DNA of 64,000 nt, from NCBI GenBank assembly GCA_015179045.1, contig WHUZ01000007.1:1228501-1292500 (forward strand), written 5' to 3'. Of the stretch, positions 10,055 through 20,667 are shown piece after piece. The position numbers and the translations under genes were made by a program. The notes under the pieces were generated by a model, which did no database searches, had not been told where the DNA came from, and worked only from the letters and a program-made list of their open reading frames with translations. This DNA is from Kalaharituber pfeilii. Taxonomy: Eukaryota > Ascomycota > Pezizomycetes > Pezizales > Pezizaceae. Position 1 is the first letter of the stretch. Each line of letters starts with the position of its first letter.

Positions 10055-11882
10055 GTTTATGCTACATTTGGATTTAAGTGCAATCATTCCAATGCAGATA
10101 TAGTAATTCTTCCAAAATGATTACAACTATGCAAGTAGTACCTGCACGTCGTAGTCCTCCACCACACGATCAAATGCAAAATCAGCACTCATCTAGATGC
10201 AAGAGGCTTTCCACAAACATGATATTAGTCGCAAAATGATCCGCTTCCGCACACCTTACGCACCACTTCTATCCATAGCCGCAGTACACCGCCGTTATAT
10301 ACCCCATCACCACTACATCTATCAATCTATCTTCCGCACCTGCGATCACCAACAATCTTTGTCGGCGATCCTCCTCCAGAGCTGACACCACGCCGCCCTG
10401 CAATAACCCTCTCAGTACTCTAGGTATATCAATCCACCTACTCCATATCATCTCCACGAACCACATCATGCTCTTCAACTCCGCATGCCCTTCTCAAGCG
10501 CATGACGCCACACTCCGGCATCTCGTTGCTGAAAATGCTCCGCCCACAAGGGTCGTCGAACTCAGCGGACTCCGAGATGCCAGAAGCGGAATATCGCCAT
10601 GGGTCAAGCCACAGAATCCAGTTTTTCCAGATTCCTAGTAGCCCAATGCCGGGTATTGCCCATAGTAAGCCAATACCAATCACATTTGTGACCCTGGGAA
10701 TACAACATTCTCACAGTCTCAGTATTCACTTAGCCCCATTACTTCCTTCTGTAACGGCCGTAGGAAGCGCTACCCTGAACTGGAAAAGTAACCACTAATG
10801 GACCAGTAGCGTTGGACTTTAACTTTATCGTATCCTTCTTTTAAGATGTAGATGATAGATACTGACGAACAACGATGCCCCCATTTATTTCGAGTATTTC
10901 TTAAGCACCACCAAGCCATCTCCCTTCAATGATTGCTACAAGCAGCACGTCGAGCTGCCACTTCATACATACTTTCAATATCGCGTTTGATGCGAGAACA
11001 GGCATCATTAATAAGACTACGCATGCACCTTGAAAGTCATGTTTGCCCTACTGATTATGAGATTCCTTACTGGCGCTTTCAAACTCGACAGTCACGTTAC
11101 CCTCAATTAGCACCAACTATGTACACGGTGCGCTCTCACGACAGTTCATTTGTCGGTTCCTGATAACCGCAAAGTCGTGGCGGGCCTGGTCTCTAGGCAC
11201 GAGGCTATAGCCCCTCAATCTTAGACACTTCTTTCACTCCGTACCTGAGGTGACTCTGGCCAACCGGTTCCCAAGGCGAGAAGGATACGGGCTTTCGTGC
11301 AAGGTATCCACCTAGGACATTAGGCCAAGATTTTGTAATGAATTTAGCGATTCCCGCAGTGATTTTCTTGTTACATACTCTCTCCTTCCTTCATTCACGC
11401 ACGTTATATCAGATCTAAAGATGGTAATCCTGTGGTGTTGATTAAACCGCATGATTCAAGATCCTCAGCGGGAAATCTCGGCTGGATTCTAGAAGAATGA
11501 CGAACTACTTGTCTAATGAACTTTTTTTTTTTTTCTTGCTTTTTTTTTAACGTTGCCCACAATCTGATGTTTTATTGCTCGAATGTTGTACTAAACTTTA
11601 AAAAAGCAAAACGAAAAACAAAAAAATAAGCAACTAACAGTAGCAAGCAGTAGATAACAAGACATACCACATCTGTTCGTTAGTATTTATTCGAAGTTCA
11701 CCCAAATTTCGTTTTATTCAATGAAACCCAGAATATCCTGACCAAAATATGTGGACCTAGGTGATCCCCTCACAGCAATTAATTCATTAATTCAACTCAA
11801 ACTACCGGTACAATTTAAATACATGTAGAATACAACAGACTTATCCTGGATTGAGCACTTGGAAAAAAGGAATTCATTATTT

Positions 11883-13413
11883 CTAGCTAGAGCCGTATCT
11901 CCCCCTACCATACCCAGGATAACCCCCCGGCGGCCCCTGCGGCGGCACCCCCATTGGATTCGGGAACCCGGGGGGTGCTCCCGGCGGTGGCGCCATCCCA
12001 AACCCACTCGGCGGCGCACTAAACCCTGGCGGCGCCCCATGCGGCGGGGCGGGCGCAGGCCTTGACATTGCGTTGCCAAATCCAGCAGGCAGAGGAGGGG
12101 GAGGAGCCCCGCCGAAACCCTGGGGTGGAGGTGGGTGGAAACCGCTGGGCTGGGTGGAGGTCTGGCCGAAGCCGGCACCGTAGGAGGAGGGCTGAGGGGG
12201 GTGGAAGCTGTGGGGTTGTTGGAAGCCAACGGGTGGGGGAGGTCGTGGGGGAAGGCCGGCAGGTGGGAGAGTGCTGCTGGGGCCGGTCGGCGGGGCCGAG
12301 TGCGCGGCGGGGCCGGTCGGTGGCGGGCGAGGGATGTGAGGAGCGGCTGCTGGTGCTGGTGCTGGTGGTGGCGGCGGAGGATGGTACGGCATTGATGAGT
12401 GCTGGGTAGGCATGGCGGGGGGGCCTCGGGGGTGGTGGCTCCCGGCCATAGCGGCGGGTGCGACGGGGATTTGTGGGGCGACGGCGGGGACGGAGGCGAC
12501 TGCTGCGGCGGGAGCGGTCGGCGCAAAGAGCTGCGGCGGCAGCTGTTGAGTTGCAATCTGGACGTTGTTCTTGCGGGCTTGGGCGGCGAGGAGACGCTCT
12601 GCTTGGTCACCGTGGCGCTCGCCCTTGCCGTCCTTCTTGTAGGCGTACTGAACGGAGACTTCCTTATTCATGAGGTACTGGCCGTTCATGGACTCGATGG
12701 CCTTGTCGGAAGCCTCAAAGGAGTCGTACGAGACGAAGCCATAGCCTTTTGAGGCGCCGCTTTCGTCGCGGGCGATCTTGTTGTGGTTGCAGTGTTAGCT
12801 GGACGCCAAGCTGGGGGAGGAGCAGGCACGGGGGGATACCTTTGGTGCAGCCACCAAGTTTCCAAAGGTGCTGAAGGTCTCGAAGAGGGTCTTTTCGTCC
12901 ACCATCGGGTCCAGGTTGCCGACGAAGAGCTCTGCGCCGACTTCGACCGTTTTTTGCTTGTCCGCGGAGGCCTATTACCACAACACACACTGTAGTTAGA
13001 CTCTGCATGGGGGGGCAGGTTTGCGACGCTGGAGATGGCGGGGTGGATGGTGGGCACCTTGTTCACACGAATCGGCTTGCCGTAGAGCCGTATCTGGTTC
13101 ATTATCCTCGCAGCATACTCCGCGTCCTCTTCCGAGATGAACTCGACGAAGCCGAACCCCTGGTGCGTCTGCGTCACACGGTCTTTGGGGAGGTGGACGT
13201 TGACCTAGATTGCGCGCGCGCGACGGAGCACGCAGTCAGCCATCGTGCTGCGCCGGGCGGGGGGGAGGGTGGCCGGACTGCTCGGGGCGCACTTACAATC
13301 CTGCCTGCCTGCAGCATCAGCTCCCAGACGATGGCGTCCGTGACCCGCTCGTCGAGGTTGCCGATGTAGACGGTGGCCTCCTTGTCCTGCTCCCAGTGCT
13401 TGTTCTGGGCCAT
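11883..13413 (-). CDS. HSH49: Splicing factor 3B subunit 4 (SF3B4/Hsh49)
   Basis: This is the two-RRM subunit of the U2 snRNP SF3B complex, which contacts pre-mRNA near the branch site. Exons are 13413-13297, 13204-13058, 12971-12840 and 12776-11883, giving 429 residues. RRM1 spans about residues 13-90: RNP2 is [20 protein letters not shown] and RNP1 is [12 protein letters not shown]2 follows with [20 protein letters not shown] and [12 protein letters not shown]. The linker and the stretch after RRM2 ([20 protein letters not shown]) match SF3B4 closely. From about residue 220 the protein is a Pro/Gly/Ala-rich tail, as in animal SF3B4. All splice junctions are phase 0. The start lies in a GC-rich region shared with the divergent VPS68 gene. 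The proline tail produces long open frames on the opposite strand, which I regard as shadows. Confidence 0.94.
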
Positions 13414-14158
13414 GGCTGTGCGCTGCGGCGCTGGCTCTTGCGCTTCCGTGCGTGGCTGGCTCTGGTGCTGCGTTGTGCGGTCGCTTGTCTGTCGGCCGCT
13501 CTCTCGTGTGCAGTGCTGTGCGCCGCCCGCTGTGTCGTGTGCGCGATGTCTGCTGCCCAGCGGCCGGGGTGTGGCTCGCAGCCGCCTCCGCCAAGCCTTG
13601 CCGAGCCTTGCCGAGCCTCCGCCTGCTAGCGCACCCGCCCCCTGCAGCCGTCGTCAGCGCCGCCGAGGCCCAGCCCTGCCCAGCCCCGTCGGAACAAAAC
13701 AAGCTTGCACGGCGGCAGCGAGCAGGGGCAGCCACAGCTCAGAGTCCGCAGCCTCCAAGTCAGCGTCAGCGTCAGTGCCAGCATCAGCAGCATCAGCCAT
13801 CAGCATCAGCGTCACGCGGGCCTAGTTGCTCAGCTACTGCTTCCCGGGTAGACATCGTCTGACCCCCTCCCCCACACGCACACACTCACCCCCCCCCACC
13901 CCCCCCACGCAGCTCTGCATGCCTCCGGCCCCAGCGCCCGCACCCGCACCGGAGCCCGCAGTCACTACTACGGCCTCCCCAGCGCCAGAACACGCCCCGA
14001 GCCCCGCAGCCGACCAGACCTCCCCCCTCCTCCCGCCCGCCTCCGACCCCGTCGCTAACGCCGACCCCCGCAGCACCACCACCACCAGCGGCGGACACAG
14101 AAGCGCAAGCGGGACCAGGCGCAGCCGCAGAAGCAACAGCTCCAACTTCACCAGCGCC
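13414..14158. promoter_or_regulatory. GC-rich bidirectional promoter between SF3B4 and VPS68
   Basis: The 745 bases between the two divergent start codons are GC- and CpG-rich, with repeated GCC/CAGC words and a CAGCATCAGC cluster near 13770-13810. No TATA box is evident. Because the genes point away from each other, transcription of both probably starts here. Open frames across it are low-complexity (Ala, Pro, Arg) and unlikely to be genes. The final 240 bases are in frame with VPS68. Confidence 0.5.
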
Positions 14159-14891
14159 ATGGACAATCTGTTCCGATGCCCGCTTCCGAATCTGCCGTCA
14201 TCCCAGACGGTCAGGACGTGCGGGGTCTACATTGCCGGCGCACTGGTAGCTACCCTCCTCTGTCTCTTGCAGTGGTATGCAATTTATACAGCAAGATATT
14301 AATGACCATCCCCCCTCCAGTTCTCCCTGGGATTCTGGTTCTTCATCGATGCAGCCGTCTACAGCAGAGTCAACAACCCCGGCGACGTCCACGTCAAATT
14401 TGTCGACTGGATCCCGGGCATATGCAGCGCTCTTGGGATGCTCGTGTACGCCTCACATACTTCCTTCTTCCACATCCCCCCCATATCCCATCCCGCACCC
14501 AGAAGGCTTGCTCTAACCTGCTCTAATATTACAGAATCAACTCCATCGAAAAGTCCCGACTCAACTCGAACAGCTTCAGCTACTCCCCCCACGACGTCGC
14601 TTGGAAAGCGCGCCTCGTCCTTTTCCTCGGCTTTGCTCTTATGGCTGGAGGGCTCGCGGGGAGCTTCACCGTCCTGGTGATTAAATATATCGTACCGCAA
14701 TATGAGTTTCCGACGATGTATCTCGGGATTGCGAACGTGGTGGCCAATAGCTTGATTATGCTGAGGTGAGTGTGGTGTTTTGCAATTGGGTTATTGAATG
14801 GGAATCGGAAGACTGATGTGTGAGCAGCTCGGTGGTACTATGGGTGGCGCAGAATATGGAGGATGATTATAGGTATGATTTGGGGTTGTGA
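14159..14891 (+). CDS. VPS68: Vacuolar protein sorting protein 68 (UPF0220/TMEM50 family)
   Basis: This is a small four-helix membrane protein of endosome and vacuole membranes that takes part in protein sorting with ESCRT. Exons are 14159-14245, 14321-14445, 14535-14765 and 14828-14891, giving 168 residues. The order of segments matches yeast Vps68: CGVYIAGAL joined to FSLGFWFFIDAAVYSR, then VHVKFVDWIPGICSALGML, INSIEKSRL, ARLVLFLGFALMAGGLAGS and VVLWVAQNMEDDYRYDL. Introns are 75, 89 and 62 bases. Start choice: ATG 14159 (MDNLFRCPLPNLP) matches the family length. An in-frame ATG at 13919 would add 80 Pro/Ala/Ser-rich residues and cannot be excluded. Confidence 0.93.
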
Positions 14892-15917
14892 GGAGAAGGG
14901 CAGTCAAATGGAGACGGCATAGATTTTATGGAGCTGGGAGTTGTATGTCGTCGGGTGGCTTGTTTACGGATGGGAAGCGAGTGTATAGACGGCTAACTAT
15001 ACGACCACGGTATCTCATGAATATGAATGATAATGTTTATTGGTCCTGGGAGTGGCCAATTGGGCTGGAGCACCAAATCACCTACATGGAGCTATGGGTT
15101 TGGGAGGAGAAGAAAGATGGAGCAGGACATGTCTTTAATGCGGTCGTGGTTCCTCCAACAATTTCACAGGACTATGGATTTTGCTATTTTTGTTGTCAAA
15201 ACAAAAGCGAAACAAGCGTAATGCGTTAAATATGCACTGCTTTGAGATAATTTTGATACTTTTTGCATTTTTGGATAACTTATGTTATTTTATTTTTGCT
15301 AGCTAGATGTTTCCCTATGATAATACGTGGCTGCAGAGGGGAGGGAAGGAGGGATCTATCCTTCAGGGCGTGAAAGTACTCTACTTTGGCATTAGCCCAA
15401 TTATATTTACCGTGGAGGTCTGATATATCAAAAATAATGAAATTGATCAAGACCATCACCAACAATAACTGAATCATGGAGATTCGTTGATATACATAGA
15501 CACGCTAGTGGGTAGATGTCCAATGCTTACTGCTGTGTTTTTACTTATATGTAGCACGTTGGACGGAACCAGACTAGGACGGAACGAATAACGATGCTTC
15601 CAAATTTGGACATCGAACCTGATTTAATCTGGCTTATCTAATCTAATCTATCCGTTATCTATGTATCACATCTGAGATGGTAAAGAAGCGAAAAGCAAGC
15701 TTTCTTGTCCAGCTTAATCACTAGTCTGGTTGCATCCTCTTCAGGTTTAGCAGAACTGGGTGTGAATGGAATGAACTTGTATCGCCGGCAGTTGTGAGGG
15801 TAGAGCAACCGAAGAGAGTTTCCGTTTAGATGAGGAATGCAGTGATTCCCCCCTTTGCATGGACAGAATAATTCCTGATGTATAAAATGATCATCATGCA
15901 CTGCCCCCCGCCCCCCA

Positions 15918-15956
<39 letters not shown>

Positions 15957-16420
15957 ATCAAAGGGTTTACAGACTTATTTCGAACCCCCCCCCCCCATTG
16001 TCATCGTGTTTACGATTCAATTTCTTCAACAGAACTTTTGCAAGAAATATATGGAAACGAAAATCTTTTTTGTTACCTCCAGAAAGTCGCAAATTGGTAG
16101 ATTTTATTAGAGAAGCGAAGTTACGGGCATTGTATACATATATTGTAGTACCATAAACAATGCGATGGGACCTAAAGGGGGAGGGGGAAAACACAAAAAC
16201 AAAGGCGTCGTAAAAAAGTGTTGCTTGGACTGTAGAGTAGAGTACAGCTTTCCGATACCTCAGCTGACTTTTCCCAAACAGGGAGGTGTAGGACGTTTTA
16301 ATGTGTAAGCAAGCAGACAGCACGTTCAGGTACCTTGTCTACTCTCGAAAACCAGCAGGATACTATTACTCATTGCTATCTCCGTCCCCCCATTCTCATC
16401 CACCCCTCGCGCCGGGAATC
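14892..16420. other. Intergenic region with homopolymer runs
   Basis: No supported gene is present. It includes 37 consecutive A (15919-15955) and 12 C (15985-15996). Open frames near 15659-15961 exist only because of the homopolymers. The last 200 bases are upstream of CAF16 and include a pyrimidine-rich tract. Confidence 0.5.
15919..15955 (+). repeat. Homopolymer run of 37 A
   Basis: There is an uninterrupted A run, preceded by a C-rich stretch (15903-15916). No retroelement body is recognisable next to it. Confidence 0.85.
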
Positions 16421-16427
16421 TATAAAA
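16421..16427 (+). promoter_or_regulatory. TATA box of CAF16
   Basis: TATAAAA lies about 100 bases upstream of the CAF16 ATG at 16524 and is followed by a C/T-rich tract typical of fungal transcription starts. It implies that transcription begins around 16450, so that 16524 is the first ATG in the message. Confidence 0.5.
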
Positions 16428-16523
16428 ACGTCCCTTCTGTACCCCTCTCCGTCCCCGCCCTGCATTCTCGCTCTCGTCCTCTTCCCACACCAACGATTCC
16501 AATTTCACACAACTGCTCCCACC

Positions 16524-17480
16524 ATGTCACTTGCCCCAACGCCGCCGCCCCGTCAATCAATGTCACCAACCTCACATACACCTTCCCCGGCACTCCTCCC
16601 ACGACCGGCCTCTCTAATATCACCTTCAGCCTCCCACCGTCCTCCCGCACCCTCCTTATCGGCGCCAACGGCGCCGGCAAAACGACACTCTTGCGCCTCC
16701 TCTCCGGCAAGCGCCTGTGTCCGTCTGGTACCGTCTTAGTCGGCGGCGTGGACCCTTTCACGACGGGCCTTGAGGGCGTGACATATCTTGGCCTCGAGTG
16801 GGTGCTGAATCCAATCGTCAGGAACGACATTGAGGTGTGGAGGCTGTTGGAGTCAGTGGGCGGGAAGGTGTATAAAGACCGCATGGACGAGCTGGTGAGC
16901 ATCTTGGATGTAGATGTGTGTTGGCGCATGCATGAGGTGAGCGACGGCGAGCGGCGGAGGGTACAATTGTGCATGGGACTCGTGAGGCCGTGGAGTGTGT
17001 TGTTGCTTGATGAGGTTAGTGACCCCCTCCTCTCCCTCCCTCTCTCCCTTCACCCCACTGGTAATCTCATGTAACTAATGCGGTGTGCTGCACGCGCGCA
17101 CGCACCAGGTGACTGTCGACCTCGATGTCCTCGCCCGTGCCCGCTTCCTCGCCTTCCTCAAACGCGAGACGGAAATTCGCCCTTGCACAATCGTCTATGC
17201 AACCCATATCATGGACGGCCTCGCTGCTTGGCCGACCCACATTGTCCGCATGACGCTCGGCGAAGTCCGCCAGTTTGGCACCCTGGCTGACTTGACAGCG
17301 CAGCTTCTGCAGGAGCGCAAGCGGAGGCAGAGGGAGAATGGAGAGCTAGATGCAGAGGGCGAGGAATCCGTACTCTGGAGGAACTCGGCGCTGCTGGAAC
17401 TTGTGCTCGGCTGGCTGGAAGAGGATCTGAGGGAACGGGGGCCTAGAAAGCCGAGGACGGTGGGCAAGGTCGCCGTGTAG
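16524..17480 (+). CDS. CAF16: CCR4-NOT-associated ABC ATPase Caf16
   Basis: This is a soluble single-domain ABC ATPase (about 290 residues) that copurifies with the CCR4-NOT complex in yeast. The exons end at 17014 and resume at 17109-17480 (94-base intron, phase 0). Walker A is GANGAGKTT, the signature is EVSDGERRRVQL (family form VSDGQRRRVQ), Walker B is VLLLDE joined to VTVDLDV, and the switch His is in YATHIMDGL. These place it firmly in the Caf16 group. Start: the only ATGs after the TATA box are 16524 (ACCATGTC) and 16560. Both are one base out of frame with the ABC domain, which begins SINVTNLTYTF at about 16552. No AG acceptor exists between 16390 and 16620, so an upstream exon cannot be spliced in there. 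A one-base gain between 16526 and 16552 would give 287 residues. I infer a missing base or an unusual start. Confidence 0.85.
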
Positions 17481-17946
17481 ACGGAATTGTTTTTACCTTC
17501 TTGTTCCCCCGATCGTTTTTGTGAGATTGGGGATGGTAGAGGGGATGTCTGTCGGTGTTACCCTGAATGGAGCTGGTTGGCACCCCATGTACGTGCTGTA
17601 TGTCCCATGTAGGAGTGGGGAAACTCCTTAACGAGTTTTTTTTTTTTTTAATCTCATGTATTGTAGACAGCATGGGCCGGCGGGGTAAAGGCGCATCGGG
17701 AATTTGATTTTTCAACAAAAGAAAAGAAGGGAATATACGGGTTTTAGAGAAATATCTTTCCATTTTTTTCTAATTATTATTGAGTTTTTTTTTGTCCATT
17801 CTAAAAAAGCCGCATACATGGCGGTCGTGGTCTGGGGGAGTCTTAGATATATATACAATTATAAATACACAAGATGTTAAAAACAAGGACGAGGAAAAGG
17901 GGGGGGAAAAAAATCTATCAACCAGATTGCCCTTTTTTTTCCCATC
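17481..17946. other. Convergent intergenic region of CAF16 and ELP2
   Basis: The 466 bases between the two stop codons are AT-rich, with T runs near 17636-17650 and 17780-17790 that may serve in 3-prime end formation. No gene is seen. Confidence 0.5.
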
Positions 17947-20667
17947 TTACAAAATAATCCTATAAACCCTTACACTCCCGTCCTCGCTCGCCACCGCCAG
18001 CTCTCTTCCTTCATCCTCCCTATCAAAATCCCCATTATCATCCTCTCCAGCTCCCCTGCCTCCTCCCGGCCTCCACCACATTTCTGTCACTGCTCCATCA
18101 GGTACCAATTCCGCCGGCACCTCCCCCTTCACTTTCCACCCACGCCCTGCACCATTTCTCTCCGCCTCTCCCTCCGCATCCCCAACGCTTCCCTCATAAA
18201 CAATCACCTTACCCCCCTCCGTCCCCACAGCAAGCACATACCGCTTTCCCCCAACCACCTCGTCCAAGAACCCAACCGCCCTCACCGGTTCCTCAAACTT
18301 GATTGTCTCGACCGCCTCATACTCCTCACCGCCGCCGTCTTTCTCCTTCTCCCTCCAGATGCGCACCGTCTTGTCTCTTGAGGCCGTCGCAAACACCCTC
18401 GCTGCTCCTGGTACCACCGGCGCCCACTTTCCATCCCAAATCACCCTCAGGTGCCCCCCTTTAACCGGCTGTCTGGCTGAGATAACATACCCGCCGTCCT
18501 GGGTTCGGGAATACACCACCCACGCCCTATCCCTCCCCACACTCAGCAGCCTCTCATCATCCTTGCTAAACTCCATTCTCAGCACCGATAGACTGTGCCC
18601 TCCGCCCAGCGACGGCTTGAGCTCCCTCCAGCTCCGCGTATCGTAACACCGAATTACCGCATGCTCCACGCTCGATGCGCGACATGCTGTCGCAAGGAGC
18701 GTCCCAGAGTGGTCGGGCGCGAGCGTAGAGATCTCGTAGCCATGGCCGTAGAGCTTCTCGGTCTCCGGCCAGAGTGTTTGTCTGCTGAGATGGTCCTCTA
18801 GCGGGGGGTGAGTTAGGGGCGCGAGGAGCGCGGACTGCGTTTGCGTTAGTTGTGAAGGCGCGGAGCTGCCGTCTCCATCTGTGATGATGGTAGCAGTGTC
18901 AGGGCCGGCGGAGGGGGCAACCGCCTTGTTAGACAGCCCCAACACTGGCTGGTCCGCTCCCTCGGGCATACTCTCCATTGCTGTCTTCCCTCCACCTTTG
19001 TGCTCCTCACCGCTCGCACCAAGTCGATCCAACAGGCCTGCCACCCCCTTCGGTTCCGCAAACACCCTAAGCAACTTCTCGTCCGCCCCACTAACAAAAC
19101 TGCAACCCCCCTTTCTTCCTTCTAGCTCCGGCAGGAAAGCAACACAATTAATATCGTACCCGTGTATCTGCGGTCTCGAAAACTCATGCCATGATACCAG
19201 CCTGCCCTGCGAGTTATCCCTCACCCACCTCGCCCACAGCCTCGTGGTCTGATCCAGGCTTGTCGACAATAGATACCTTGCCCCTGGCCCCCCCCAATTC
19301 ACCCCCGTCACCTCCCTCACGTGCCCGCCCACCGCAACGCCTTGCACCCAGCGATCTTCGGCCTCCTGATACCCCCACACTCTCCAGGTACCTGTTTTCC
19401 CCAAAGCCGCTACCTTCGTGCCCTCTGGCGACCACAGCCCAATCCACAGCCCACCTGGGGACCCTGTCGCAGTACTCGACCCTTTCTGATCCGATATCTC
19501 ACCTAGCCTTGCCGTCGAAAGCCAAATTCCTGACGCCTCATCTGGACTCCATACCGAGATGGAGTTATCCGCCGATGCCGACAACAGCTGTAACACCCCG
19601 TTCCTCCTGGGCCTCCACCGGACCGTATAAATCCAGTCCTCATGGCCCATCAGTAGCGCCTCAAAGGTCACCGAGTACTCTAACTCCCCATCACCACCCG
19701 TAGTCGTAAACCGATGCGCCTTATTACTCAAGCTTGACCCCCCCACCATTCCAAGCGCATCACCTGCCGTTGTCTTCGTCGGAGCAGGGAGCTCCCGCCC
19801 CAAATGCACCCGCCATAGTCGAATATACTTGTCCTGACTCCCGCTCGCTAGCAACAAATCCGCATCTTCCGAGGAGCACTCCCGCGTGAACGCCAGCGAC
19901 CGCACCCAATTCTCGTGCCCCGTCAGTGTCGCGCGCAGTATGAACTCCTCAGCTGGCGAAGAAGAAACGTATATTTGTATTCCGGTGGTGGATCCGCCTA
20001 CCGCAAGAATAAGACTTTCTCTGAAGCCCGGGAGGGATGAGATTGAGAGTGCAAGCGGGAAGAACTTTGGTTTGGTCGTGATTGTTTGTATCAAGTTTGC
20101 CTGTATCTTAATCCCGTTCTCGCTAGTGCTCTGCAAACCCCAGACCTCCCATACTAGCACCGTCCCGTCCGCGCACGCTGCCGCCATCACCACGCCTTTC
20201 CCTTTCCTTCCTCCTTCTCCATCCCATCGCACAGCAACAACATCATTCACACTCCCTCCCGCCCTCTCCATCTTCCCCAAAACGTAATCCGCCTCATCTC
20301 TCTCCTCCCCTTGCCCTCTCAACCTCCAAATACCAATCTCTGCCCCCTTCTCTTGCCCCCCCGCCACCGATCCCGACACTAGCACCGTCTCAACCCCAAT
20401 CCTGTCGCCTTCTTCCTTCTCCCCTCTATATACTGGCACATTAACCCACTTCACTACATTCACAACCTGCCCATGCCCCTTCAACACCCTCCTCACCCCC
20501 TTCCACTTGTCATCTTCCGGATCCCACAACGCGATCCCCCTCCGCGCCGCATACGCTAGTAGTCCCGAGCCGTCGCCGCCGTCTCCGAGCTTTGTACGCC
20601 TGCGCCAGTCCGCGGCCGCGGGATGCCGGTTGCAGCCGGTGGAAGTGAAGGGGGTGGTCACTTTCAT
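17947..20667 (-). CDS. ELP2: Elongator complex subunit 2 (WD40 protein Elp2)
   Basis: Elp2 is a double-propeller WD40 scaffold of Elongator, the complex that adds the 5-carboxymethyl group to wobble uridine in tRNA. One uninterrupted exon encodes 906 residues, somewhat longer than the usual 800-850. It starts MKVTTPFTSTGCNRHPAAAD, the typical Elp2 opening. WD blades are visible as GHGQVVNVVKWV, TGHENWVRSLAF with SGSQDKYIRLW, GHEDWIYTVRWRP with SADNSISVW, GGHVREVTGVNWG with TSLDQTTRLW, IHGYDINCVAF, GHGYEISTLAPD, GGHSLSVLRMEFS and GGHLRVIWDGKW with SRDKTVRIW. Extra length lies in Gly/Ser/Glu-rich loops between blades. It is the longest intronless gene here. Its opposite strand gives several long pyrimidine-rich frames, which I disregard. 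Confidence 0.95.
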   Translation of the reverse strand: MKVTTPFTSTGCNRHPAAADWRRRTKLGDGGDGSGLLAYAARRGIALWDPEDDKWKGVRRVLKGHGQVVNVVKWVNVPVYRGEKEEGDRIGVETVLVSGSVAGGQEKGAEIGIWRLRGQGEERDEADYVLGKMERAGGSVNDVVAVRWDGEGGRKGKGVVMAAACADGTVLVWEVWGLQSTSENGIKIQANLIQTITTKPKFFPLALSISSLPGFRESLILAVGGSTTGIQIYVSSSPAEEFILRATLTGHENWVRSLAFTRECSSEDADLLLASGSQDKYIRLWRVHLGRELPAPTKTTAGDALGMVGGSSLSNKAHRFTTTGGDGELEYSVTFEALLMGHEDWIYTVRWRPRRNGVLQLLSASADNSISVWSPDEASGIWLSTARLGEISDQKGSSTATGSPGGLWIGLWSPEGTKVAALGKTGTWRVWGYQEAEDRWVQGVAVGGHVREVTGVNWGGPGARYLLSTSLDQTTRLWARWVRDNSQGRLVSWHEFSRPQIHGYDINCVAFLPELEGRKGGCSFVSGADEKLLRVFAEPKGVAGLLDRLGASGEEHKGGGKTAMESMPEGADQPVLGLSNKAVAPSAGPDTATIITDGDGSSAPSQLTQTQSALLAPLTHPPLEDHLSRQTLWPETEKLYGHGYEISTLAPDHSGTLLATACRASSVEHAVIRCYDTRSWRELKPSLGGGHSLSVLRMEFSKDDERLLSVGRDRAWVVYSRTQDGGYVISARQPVKGGHLRVIWDGKWAPVVPGAARVFATASRDKTVRIWREKEKDGGGEEYEAVETIKFEEPVRAVGFLDEVVGGKRYVLAVGTEGGKVIVYEGSVGDAEGEAERNGAGRGWKVKGEVPAELVPDGAVTEMWWRPGGGRGAGEDDNGDFDREDEGRELAVASEDGSVRVYRIIL

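Larger units (their letters stand above)
8751..11882. other. Large intergenic region with repeats and possible gene relic
   Basis: No intact gene is supported. It contains a tRNA-derived repeat (9442-9626), a run of 22 A (10033-10054) and, on the minus strand at about 10683-10200, two short frames with a coding look discussed under findings. 11000-11880 is AT-rich noncoding sequence with T and A runs. Plus frames at 8807-9234 look fortuitous. Confidence 0.5.

Noticed and set aside
11859..12752. Several long plus frames rich in Gly, Arg and Trp
   Set aside because: Antisense shadows of the Pro/Gly-rich tail of SF3B4.
13205..13862. Ala/Arg/Cys-rich frames across the SF3B4-VPS68 promoter
   Set aside because: GC-rich low-complexity translation with no conserved motif; fits a shared promoter better.
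18299..20287. Plus frames opposite ELP2 (up to 170 codons)
   Set aside because: Antisense to a complete WD40 gene; Pro/Ser/Thr composition is the mirror of its coding bias.
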